Shown here: piece after piece, positions 1 through 5,507 of the stretch
How the letters are laid out: the number at the start of each line of letters is the position of its first letter
Position numbering within the stretch: position 1 is the first letter of the stretch
NCBI GenBank assembly: GCA_039586815.1
Contig: JBDHJR010000046.1
Coordinates: 1 to 10,549, forward strand
Direction of reading: 5' to 3'
Source: WVYX01 sp039586815
GTDB lineage: Bacteria; Gemmatimonadota; Gemmatimonadetes; Gemmatimonadales; GWC2-71-9
DNA length: 10,549 bases
Notes under the pieces: generated by a model
Databases searched by the model: none
Seen by the model: only the letters and a program-made list of their open reading frames with translations
Told to the model about the DNA's origin: nothing
Translations under genes and position numbers: made by a program

Positions 1-87
1 AAGAAGAACGCGCTGAACCTGCGCGTTGCGGCTGCGCGCGTCCGCACCGGCTGGCGGCATGGTGCAAGCTATAACTGCCTAGATTGA
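1..87 (+). CDS. possible 3' end of an upstream gene (28 codons visible)
   Basis: The plus frame beginning at base 1 stays open for 28 codons and stops at TGA 85-87. The first 17 codons have mostly G or C in the third position, as in the real genes of this window; the last ten codons are more A/T-rich. The peptide is basic (it begins KKNALNLRVAAARVRTG) and I do not recognise it. The other plus frames close at 14-16 and 72-74. The minus strand has a competing frame starting from an ATG at 58-60, but it has no ribosome binding site. The tail could therefore be real or chance. Confidence 0.3.
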   Translation, partial: KKNALNLRVAAARVRTGWRHGASYNCLD

Positions 88-92
88 GGGGC

Positions 93-127
93 AAACGGTA
101 ATCGGCAATCGGGAAGCGGAAAACGGT
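93..127 (+). repeat. five tandem heptamers AAnCGGn upstream of thiE
   Basis: Five consecutive 7-base units fill 93-127: AAACGGT, AATCGGC, AATCGGG, AAGCGGA, AAACGGT. Positions 1, 2, 4, 5 and 6 of the unit are invariant, and the first and last copies are identical. The array ends at the base before the thiE ATG (128), so it is the immediate leader of that gene. The fourth unit area (GGGAAG, 111-116) may double as a weak ribosome binding site. The periodicity is seen directly; any function is inference. Confidence 0.7.
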
Positions 128-763
128 ATGGCGTTCTTGGATGAACTGAGATTGCTCGCGATTGCGGGGCCGCCGGTGCTCGAGCCGGCGCGACTCGTGG
201 ACGCTTGTCGCGTGGCGGTGGAGGGCGGTGTAACGGCAGTGCAGTTGCGGGTGAAGGATGCGCCGGCCGCCAGTCTACTGCATCTCGCCGAGTCGCTGCG
301 GGCCGCGCTGCCTGTTCCGGTGTGGGTGAACGACCGCGCGGACGTAGCGCTCGCCGCCGGTGCGAGCGGTGTGCACCTGGGTGCAGACGACTTGCCGCCC
401 GCCGCGGTCAGAGCCCTGGCGGGCGACGCGCTGCGGGTGGGAGTGTCGGTGGGGACTGCTGAGGAGGCGGAGGCGGCGCTGCGCGCGCCGGCGCACTACT
501 GGAGCATCGGTTCGATCTACGGCACGACCACCAAGCCTGACGCGGGCGCACCGATCGGCATAGAGGGGTTCCGCCGCCTGGCGAGCCTCGCTCCCGAGGC
601 CATGCCGGTGGTGGCTATCGGCGGAATCACGGCCGAGAACGCCGGCGACGTCATCGCGGCCGGAGCCGTGGGTGTGGCGGTGAGTGGTGGGGTGTTCGGT
701 GCTGGTGACGTGCGGCGGGCGGCGCGCCGCGTACGCGACGCGATAGACGCCGCGCTTTCCTGA
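128..763 (+). CDS. thiE: thiamine phosphate synthase
   Basis: Joins the hydroxymethylpyrimidine diphosphate and thiazole phosphate halves to give thiamine phosphate, in the cytoplasm. The 211-residue length fits a single ThiE TIM barrel. Family motifs occur in order: QLRVKD at 39-44, VNDRADVALA at 67-76, GVHLGADDLP at 81-90 (D69 and D87/D88 fit the Mg-binding acids of the family), GVSVGT at 105-110, YGTTTKPDAG at 131-140 (phosphate/pyrophosphate loop), and VVAIGGIT at 161-168 with SGGVFGAGD near the C-terminus (phosphate-binding end). The start is the ATG straight after the heptamer array; the ribosome binding site is weak. No other thiamine gene is in view, so it may be transcribed alone. 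It converges on mltG with no spacer. The paralogous TenI thiazole tautomerase is the main alternative; the intact TTTK and NDRAD motifs favour ThiE. Confidence 0.92.
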   Translation: MAFLDELRLLAIAGPPVLEPARLVDACRVAVEGGVTAVQLRVKDAPAASLLHLAESLRAALPVPVWVNDRADVALAAGASGVHLGADDLPPAAVRALAGDALRVGVSVGTAEEAEAALRAPAHYWSIGSIYGTTTKPDAGAPIGIEGFRRLASLAPEAMPVVAIGGITAENAGDVIAAGAVGVAVSGGVFGAGDVRRAARRVRDAIDAALS

Positions 764-1738
764 TCAGGTACCGTTGCCGCGGCGCACTTCGGTGATGGCG
801 CGCCGGTGCTCCGCATAGGTGCGTGAGAATACGTGCTGGCCGTCGGTGCGAGCCACGAAGAAGAGGAAATCCGTTTGGGCGGGGTAGAGCGCCGCCTCGA
901 TACTCTCGGCGGATGGTGCGCCGATCGGCCCGGGCGGCAGACCGTCGATGAGATAGGTGTTGTAGGGTGAGCGCACCCGGTAGTCGCGCTCGAACAGCCG
1001 CCGTCTCTCGCCCAGTGCATACGCAACGGTGGGGTCTGCCTGGAGCCGCATCCCCTGGTTCAGCCGGTTGTGGTACACCGACGAGACGTAGGGCCTGTCG
1101 GGGGCGTAGCGCACCTCACCTTCGATGATCGACGCAAGGGTCACGATGTCGTGGCGCGTCAAGCCCAGTGTGTCGAGTCGCGCGTTCCACTCCTCACGCC
1201 ACACCGTTTCGAACTCCGACACCATCTGCCGCACCACCGCCCCCGCTCCCGCGTCGGTGCGGACCAGGTAGGTGCTGGGGTAGAGATAGCCCTCGAGCGT
1301 GGCGGCCGGCACCGCGAGCCGCTGCCGCAGCGCCGAGTCGCGGGCGGCTGCCATCAGGCGATCTGCCGCGATGCCGAGTTGCTGCTCCACGGCGGCCGCC
1401 AGCTCGGTGAGGAACAAGCCCTCCGGAATCACGAGCCGACGAAGGGCCGGACGTCCGGTGGAGAGCAACTCGAGCAGCTCCCTGTAGGATGCGCCGGGGG
1501 GAACGTCGTAGGTACCTGCCTGTATTGCGCGGCGCCTGCCCGACATCCGGGCGTAGAAGGAGAACAGTTCGGCCGAGCCGATCAGCCCGCGCGCCTCCAG
1601 GGTGTCGGCGACGGCAGCGAGAGTGGAGCCGCGTGGGATCGTCAGCTCCTGGGGTGAAGCGTCGCTCTGCGTCCCGCCGCAGCCGACCGTTAGCGCCGCC
1701 GCCAGCGTGAGCGTGCCGGTCGTGAGCTTGGTTCTCAT
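764..1738 (-). CDS. mltG: endolytic murein transglycosylase MltG (YceG-like), lipoprotein form
   Basis: MltG cleaves nascent peptidoglycan glycan strands and so ends their elongation. This 324-residue protein has a LysM-like N-terminal subdomain (about 32-97, with IPRGSTL, AGTYDVPPG and ELLELLSTG). The YceG catalytic region follows, with LEGYLYPSTY (148-157), ASIIEGE (202-208, E206 matching the catalytic Glu of the family), VYHNRL (221-226), LQADPTVAYA (232-241), SPYNTY (257-262) and GLPPGPI (266-272). The usual N-terminal transmembrane helix is replaced by a short signal peptide ending at Cys20 (LTVGC), which predicts lipidation. It is last in the rho-ruvX-mltG operon; its ATG overlaps the ruvX stop as ATGA, suggesting translational coupling. 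Its own stop abuts that of thiE. Confidence 0.93.
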   Translation of the reverse strand: MRTKLTTGTLTLAAALTVGCGGTQSDASPQELTIPRGSTLAAVADTLEARGLIGSAELFSFYARMSGRRRAIQAGTYDVPPGASYRELLELLSTGRPALRRLVIPEGLFLTELAAAVEQQLGIAADRLMAAARDSALRQRLAVPAATLEGYLYPSTYLVRTDAGAGAVVRQMVSEFETVWREEWNARLDTLGLTRHDIVTLASIIEGEVRYAPDRPYVSSVYHNRLNQGMRLQADPTVAYALGERRRLFERDYRVRSPYNTYLIDGLPPGPIGAPSAESIEAALYPAQTDFLFFVARTDGQHVFSRTYAEHRRAITEVRRGNGT

Positions 1739-2178
1739 CGGCGTCTGCTGTCCATGTAGTTCTGCAACAGCACAGTCGCAGCGAGCCGATCCACTTCGCC
1801 CTCGCGCCCCCGGGTGTTGCCGCCCATCTCGCGCACCGCGCCCAGCGCGCGCGCGGTGGTCATGCGCTCGTCCCAGTACTCCACGGGCAGGCCGGTCTTC
1901 TCGGCGATCAGTCCGCCCGCCGCCCTGGCGTGCAGCGCGCGCTCGTCCTCCGCCCCGCTGGGAGCTATGGGGAGCCCCATCAGCACTCCCACGGGTTGGT
2001 GCTCATCGAGGTGGGTGCGCAGCTGTCGCATGGGAAATCGCTTGCCGGACCGGCGGGTGATCGTTGCCAGCGGATGTGCCAAGGATTGCGAGGGATCTGA
2101 GAGCGCCAGCCCGATGCGCTTCTCACCGATGTCCACGGCCAGCAGCCGGCCGGCGTCCGGTAGTGCACTCGTGCCCAT
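1735..2178 (-). CDS. ruvX: putative pre-16S rRNA nuclease / Holliday junction resolvase-like protein RuvX (YqgF)
   Basis: A small RNase H-fold nuclease of the YqgF family, linked to 16S rRNA 5'-end maturation in E. coli and proposed as a Holliday junction resolvase elsewhere. The 147-residue length is typical. Motifs: LAVDIGEKRIGLALSD at 13-28 (D16 the first metal-binding acid), VLMGLPIA at 65-72, WDERMTT at 102-108 (E104 the middle acid) and VDRLAA at 129-134 (D130 the last acid), so the active site appears complete. The start at 2178 is preceded by GCAGGGAC, a modest ribosome binding site. It lies 37 bases downstream of rho and overlaps mltG by 4 bases, consistent with one transcript. The ruvX-mltG neighbourhood is common in bacteria. 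Confidence 0.92.
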   Translation of the reverse strand: MGTSALPDAGRLLAVDIGEKRIGLALSDPSQSLAHPLATITRRSGKRFPMRQLRTHLDEHQPVGVLMGLPIAPSGAEDERALHARAAGGLIAEKTGLPVEYWDERMTTARALGAVREMGGNTRGREGEVDRLAATVLLQNYMDSRRR

Positions 2179-2215
2179 GTCCCTGCAATTTACTGCCTCG
2201 ACGCCCGCCGCCCTA

Positions 2216-3466
2216 TCACCCCTGCTGCATCGTGTCGAAGAACTCGTCGTTGTTCTTGGTGCGCTTCATGCGCTCGAGCAGGAACTCGATGGCCTCCACC
2301 GTCGGCATGTCGGCCAGGAAATTCCGCAGCAGGTAGATCTTGTTGAGCTCGTTGGCATCGAGCAGCAGCTCTTCCTTCCGGGTCGAGCTGCGCTGTACGT
2401 CGATGGCCGGATAGGTACGGCGGTCGGCGATTCGCCGATCGAGCACGACCTCGCTGTTGCCGGTGCCCTTGAACTCCTCGAAGATGACCTCGTCCATGCG
2501 GCTCCCCGTCTCGATCAAGGCGGTGGCGATGATCGTGAGCGAGCCTCCGCTGTCGATATTGCGCGCCGCGCCGAAGAAGCGCTTGGGCTTCTGCAGCGCG
2601 TTCGCGTCCACGCCGCCGGAGAGGATCTTGCCCGAGTGGGGGATAACCACGTTATGCGCGCGGCCCAGCCGGGTGATCGAGTCCAGCAAGATGATCACGT
2701 CGTGCCCGTGCTCCACCAGCCGGCGCGCCTTCTCGATCACCATGTCGGCCACCTGCACGTGCCGATCGGCGGGCTCGTCGAAGGTCGAGGCGATCACCTC
2801 TGCTGCCACGTTCTCCTCCATGTCGGTGACCTCTTCGGGCCGCTCGTCGATGAGGAGCACGATCAGCGTTGCGTCGGGGTGATTCTCGGTGATCGAGTTC
2901 GCGATCTTCTGGAGCAGGATGGTCTTGCCGGCCTTGGGAGGCGACACGATGAGTCCGCGCTGGCCGAATCCCAGCGGCGTCAGCAGGTCCAACACGCGCA
3001 TCGCCAGGTCGGCGTCCTCGCGCTCCAGGTGGATCCGTGAGTCGGGGTAGCGCGGCTTGAGGTTGTCGAAGCCGATGCGGTGCTTCGCTTTCTCCGGATC
3101 GTCGAAGTTGACCCTTTCCACCTTGAGAAGCGCGAGGTACCGCTCGCCCTCCTTCGGCGGTCGCACCTGGCCCAGGATCGTGTCCCCCGTGCGCAGGTCG
3201 AAGCGCTTGATCTGGCTCGGGCTGACGTAGATGTCGTCCGGGCCGTAGAGGTAGTTCCAATCCTGGCTGCGGAGGAAGCCATAACCCTCCGGGAGGATCT
3301 CGAGCACGCCCTCACCGCGGAGGACTGTGTCGGAGTCGAGCAGCGACTGCTCGATGCGGAAGATGAGATCCTGCTTGCGGAGGCCAGAGTAGTTGGTGAT
3401 GTTCAACTCCTCGGCCATCTCGTGCAGTTCCGCGACTGATTTCTTTTTTAGATCGGCGATGTCCAC
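2216..3466 (-). CDS. rho: transcription termination factor Rho
   Basis: Hexameric RNA-dependent ATPase that ends transcription at Rho-dependent sites. The 416 residues are close to E. coli Rho (419), with no large insertion. The N-terminal helical Rho_N domain (1-45) is followed by a cold-shock-like primary RNA-binding domain (about 50-120, with EGYGFLRS and DDIYVSPSQIKRF). The ATPase core has Walker A SPPKAGKT (175-182), IDERPEEVTDM (206-216), Walker B VIILLDS (257-263) and the GGVDANALQKPKRFFGAARN region (284-303), including the secondary RNA-binding loop. The start is GTG at 3464-3466; I see no ATG in frame upstream and no clear Shine-Dalgarno, but the protein begins MDIADLKKKS as Rho proteins often do. 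Codons 5-8 contain A6G, a slippery-looking run. It is first in the operon with ruvX and mltG. Confidence 0.97.
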   Translation of the reverse strand: MDIADLKKKSVAELHEMAEELNITNYSGLRKQDLIFRIEQSLLDSDTVLRGEGVLEILPEGYGFLRSQDWNYLYGPDDIYVSPSQIKRFDLRTGDTILGQVRPPKEGERYLALLKVERVNFDDPEKAKHRIGFDNLKPRYPDSRIHLEREDADLAMRVLDLLTPLGFGQRGLIVSPPKAGKTILLQKIANSITENHPDATLIVLLIDERPEEVTDMEENVAAEVIASTFDEPADRHVQVADMVIEKARRLVEHGHDVIILLDSITRLGRAHNVVIPHSGKILSGGVDANALQKPKRFFGAARNIDSGGSLTIIATALIETGSRMDEVIFEEFKGTGNSEVVLDRRIADRRTYPAIDVQRSSTRKEELLLDANELNKIYLLRNFLADMPTVEAIEFLLERMKRTKNNDEFFDTMQQG

Positions 3467-3520
3467 GAGGTTGGGTGCTCCGTCAGGGTGGTGGGATGAA
3501 ACTGCGGTTTGACCTACATC

Positions 3521-3535
3521 GCCCGGACTCCGGGC
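3521..3535. promoter_or_regulatory. 15-nt palindrome between divergent rho and M50 protease genes
   Basis: GCCCGGA-C-TCCGGGC is a perfect inverted repeat with 7-base arms and one central base. It lies 55 bases upstream of the rho start and 82 bases upstream of the protease start, in the 151-base divergent spacer. It could be an operator, or a hairpin in the rho leader; no T-run follows, so it does not look like an intrinsic terminator. I could not place convincing -35/-10 pairs for either gene in this spacer. Confidence 0.4.
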
Positions 3536-3617
3536 ACCATTGGCGTCGAGGGGAAGATTGGGCTTTCGGGGATATCAGCTGGATGAGTAGCTGCGGTAAT
3601 CCTACGGCGGAGTCGGA

Positions 3618-4787
3618 ATGGCGTCAAGTACCGGTGTGAGCCCCCTAACTCCCTTCTTTCTCTGGTGGCGTACGACGGTGGTGCGTGACCGGGAGATAGT
3701 GGACGCGGTGGTCGAACCGGCGCACCAGGGGCCGTCCGCCGAGCTTGAGCGGGCCCTGACCGAATGGCCGGGTCCCCATTACTGGGCGCGTGGGGACGGC
3801 GAGGGACGGCTCGTGCTGGTGCGCGCATTGCAGCCCGCGCCCCGCGAGCGCTGGCCGCTTCACGCACTGCTGTTCTTCGCCACGTTCTTCACGGTCTGGA
3901 TGGGCGGTGCGCTGCTGGCCGGCTCCACCCTCCCCCTGGCATTCCCCTTCAACATCGATTTCTCCATCGCACCGCAGCTGCTAGTGGAGCTGCTGCGGGA
4001 GCTGGTCACGCTGCGGGAGGGGCTCGACTTCGCGCTGGGATTGATGGCGATTCTGCTGGCGCACGAGTACGGCCACTACCTGGTCGCCCGGCGCTACGGC
4101 ATCGATGCATCGCCGCCATACTTCATTCCGGCTCCGCCCGTGGTGAACTTCATCGGCACGTTCGGTGCGTTCATCAAGCTGCGCAGTCCCGTCGTAGACC
4201 GGCAGCAACTCGTGGATGTGGGAGCGGCCGGTCCGTGGGCCGGCTTCGTGGTGGCGGTCGTAGTCCTGGTGGCCGGGTTGATGCGCTCCGAGGTTGTGGC
4301 CCAAGTGGGTGCGTCCGAGCAGTTCATCACCCTGGCGCACTACCGCCTGTATCTCGGTCACTCTCCCATCATGTACGTGGCGCGACTCCTGGTCTTGGGT
4401 GATGGAACGGTCATGCTCCATCCCTTGGCGTTCGCGGGGTGGATCGGCCTGCTGGTCACGATGCTGAACCTGATCCCCTTGGGTCGGCTGGACGGCGGGC
4501 ACATCCTGTACGCCCTGATCGGACGCCGCCAGGCGACCGTGAGCGGATTCGTGTGGCTCGCGCTGGTCGGACTCGGGTTCTTGGCGGCGGCGCGCGGCTC
4601 TTTCTGGGCCGGATTGGTGTGGTGGGTGTGGGCTGCGGTGATTCTCATGCTGGGACGCGGGCAGGTGATGCACCCCCAGGTGCTCGACCGTCACCGGCCC
4701 CTGCCGTCCAACCGCAGGCCGCTCGGTTGGGCCACGTTGCTCCTCTTCATTGGGACCTTCACACCGGTGCCGGTCTACTACGGCTAG
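3618..4787 (+). CDS. site-2-protease family zinc metallopeptidase (M50, EGY-like)
   Basis: An intramembrane zinc protease expected to cut substrate proteins within the membrane; the substrate is unknown. The 389 residues comprise a soluble N-terminal part (about 1-78) and then hydrophobic segments near 81-103, 140-158, 203-222, 265-288, 308-325, 327-346 and 370-388. The zinc motif HEYGH is at 149-153, with E150 the catalytic base. The third ligand motif NLIPLGRLDGGH is at 284-295 (D292). The conserved loop GTFGAFIKLRSPV (180-192) is typical of EGY-type proteases. No PDZ domain is visible, unlike RseP/RasP. The ATG follows GGAG (3609-3612) with 5 bases between, a good ribosome binding site. 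No anti-sigma factor or sigma factor is adjacent that would point to a substrate. Confidence 0.88.
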   Translation: MASSTGVSPLTPFFLWWRTTVVRDREIVDAVVEPAHQGPSAELERALTEWPGPHYWARGDGEGRLVLVRALQPAPRERWPLHALLFFATFFTVWMGGALLAGSTLPLAFPFNIDFSIAPQLLVELLRELVTLREGLDFALGLMAILLAHEYGHYLVARRYGIDASPPYFIPAPPVVNFIGTFGAFIKLRSPVVDRQQLVDVGAAGPWAGFVVAVVVLVAGLMRSEVVAQVGASEQFITLAHYRLYLGHSPIMYVARLLVLGDGTVMLHPLAFAGWIGLLVTMLNLIPLGRLDGGHILYALIGRRQATVSGFVWLALVGLGFLAAARGSFWAGLVWWVWAAVILMLGRGQVMHPQVLDRHRPLPSNRRPLGWATLLLFIGTFTPVPVYYG

Positions 4788-4802
4788 ACCTCCAATACGT
4801 GC

Positions 4803-4822
4803 TAGTGACTGCCCGCTCACTA
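4803..4822. promoter_or_regulatory. operator-like inverted repeat upstream of the mini-operon promoter
   Basis: TAGTGA (4803-4808) and TCACTA (4817-4822) are perfect 6-base inverted arms around CTGCCCGC. The right arm ends at the base before the predicted -35 hexamer (4823-4828), a position that suits an activator or repressor site. Weak alternative: a small hairpin at the 3' end of the protease transcript, but there is no T-run after it. Confidence 0.4.
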
Positions 4823-4850
4823 TTGCTTAAGTGAAGGCTTGCTCTATATT
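4823..4850 (+). promoter_or_regulatory. sigma70-type promoter for the two-gene mini-operon
   Basis: TTGCTT (4823-4828), 16-base spacer, TATATT (4845-4850), in one of the most A/T-rich stretches of the window. Transcription would start near 4857 and give a leader of about 20 bases before the ATG at 4876. This also argues that the in-frame GTG at 4831, inside the spacer, is not the translation start. Confidence 0.6.
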
Positions 4851-4875
4851 TGCGCAAACCAACAGGTCATTCCTA

Positions 4876-5157
4876 ATGCCGGGAAACACCGTCCGGTACG
4901 GGGCCTCCCAGCCCTCAGAGCCAGTGCTTCACGAGCTGCCTCCGTTGCAGTACGAAGGTGAGCTGGTGCCTGTGCGGCTGGAGCTGCGGAGGGCCGATGA
5001 CGGGACCTGGCGCGGCCGGCTGCTGTTCGGCCCAGGCGAGTCGGCACCCGCTACCACGGACATCTTCTGCGCCACGAGCGAGAGCGACCTGTGGGAATGT
5101 CTCAATGACCTGCGGGAGCACCACATGCGGGACCTCTACCGCTCGGTGAGCGAGTGA
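4876..5157 (+). CDS. small protein of unknown function (93 aa)
   Basis: I do not recognise this family. The product is 93 residues with no signal peptide or membrane segment, so it is probably cytoplasmic. After a loose start it shows alternating hydrophobic segments (LVPVRLELRR, TWRGRLLFG, TTDIFCA) that read as a small beta-sheet, then a helix rich in acidic and basic residues (SESDLWECLNDLREHH, about 68-83). This beta-beta-beta-alpha order loosely recalls HicB-like folds, but I see no diagnostic residue. The start is the ATG at 4876 with AGGT (4864-4867) upstream; a GTG at 4831 would add 15 residues but lies inside the predicted promoter. It is followed after 4 bases by the lone HisKA-domain gene, so the two proteins may work together. 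Coding bias and the promoter-to-terminator layout support it as real. Confidence 0.75.
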   Translation: MPGNTVRYGASQPSEPVLHELPPLQYEGELVPVRLELRRADDGTWRGRLLFGPGESAPATTDIFCATSESDLWECLNDLREHHMRDLYRSVSE

Positions 5158-5169
5158 GCGAGTGAGCGA
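5146..5169 (+). repeat. three perfect tandem octamers GTGAGCGA at a gene junction
   Basis: GTGAGCGA occurs three times without mismatch at 5146-5153, 5154-5161 and 5162-5169. The second copy carries the stop of the 93-codon gene (TGA 5155-5157); the third begins with the GTG start of the next gene. With one copy fewer, both proteins would be unchanged and the stop and start would overlap as GTGA. Confidence 0.85.
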
Positions 5170-5350
5170 CGAGCTGGACACCCGGATGCGCAAGCTGCGG
5201 CACGATCTTGCGAATCCCCTCGCAGCGATCCTGGCCGAGACTCAGATGCTGCTCCTCAGTGAGGACCAGTACGACGAGGAGACGGCGACGTCGCTCAGGG
5301 AGATCGAGAAGCTGGCCCGCCGCATGCGGGAGATAATACAGAACAGGTAG
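5162..5350 (+). CDS. stand-alone histidine-kinase phosphoacceptor (HisKA/DHp) domain protein
   Basis: A 62-residue protein that matches only the dimerisation and phosphoacceptor part of a sensor kinase. Helix 1 (about 4-33) contains LRHDLANPLAAI, where H14 sits in the H-box pattern HDxxNPL; a short loop leads to helix 2 (about 38-61, LREIEKLARRMREII). There is no ATP-binding domain, no sensor domain and no membrane segment. The frame ends at TAG, and an intrinsic terminator follows 31 bases later, so this is not simply an interrupted kinase. In the HisKA family two such hairpins form a four-helix bundle. The protein could be a phosphotransfer relay (compare Spo0B in role) or could dimerise with and modulate a full kinase; both are inference. 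The GTG start at 5162 is the only upstream choice (in-frame stop at 5147-5149); ATG 5186 is a shorter alternative that keeps the H-box. Confidence 0.75.
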   Translation: MSDELDTRMRKLRHDLANPLAAILAETQMLLLSEDQYDEETATSLREIEKLARRMREIIQNR

Positions 5351-5381
5351 CTTCGTCGGAGCGCCCGACATCTGCCCGCCT

Positions 5382-5411
5382 CGCCTGCGCGTCAGCGCGG
5401 GCGTTTTTCTT
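5382..5411 (+). terminator. intrinsic terminator of the mini-operon
   Basis: CGCCTGCGC (5382-5390) pairs with GCGCGGGCG (5395-5403) as a 9-bp stem with one G-U pair and a GTCA loop, followed directly by TTTTTCTT (5404-5411). It lies 31 bases after the HisKA-domain stop codon. Confidence 0.88.
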
Positions 5412-5452
5412 ACCGGGCCACCCGGGAGGGCGCTGGTACGAAACGCTCCAGC

Positions 5453-5481
5453 TTGACGGCGGTCTCGGTGGTGCGCATGTT
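5453..5481 (+). promoter_or_regulatory. weak candidate promoter for the envelope operon
   Basis: TTGACG (5453-5458), 17-base spacer, CATGTT (5476-5481). The -35 is good; the -10 matches only three consensus bases. Because a strong terminator ends at 5411 and the next gene starts at 5508, a promoter is expected in this stretch, and this is the best pair I can find. Confidence 0.3.
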
Positions 5482-5507
5482 CGCCTTCCGCCACGCGTGG
5501 AGCAGGT

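Noticed and set aside
70..75. TATAAC as a -10 box for thiE
   Set aside because: No acceptable -35 hexamer occurs 16-18 bases upstream.
1814..3040. A 408-codon plus-strand frame antisense to ruvX and rho
   Set aside because: It lies opposite two clearly recognised genes, shows no family motif and mirrors their codon bias.
3580..3600. Minus-strand promoter for rho (TTACCG ... GATATC)
   Set aside because: Only about half of each hexamer matches consensus; not enough to annotate.
4831..4875. GTG start adding 15 residues to the 93-aa protein
   Set aside because: The GTG lies between the predicted -35 and -10 elements, and the ATG at 4876 has AGGT at a usable distance.
5413..5425. CCGGG-CCA-CCCGG inverted repeat after the terminator
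   Set aside because: Short, pure G/C arms in a GC-rich region with a 3-base loop; likely chance and not followed by a T-run.
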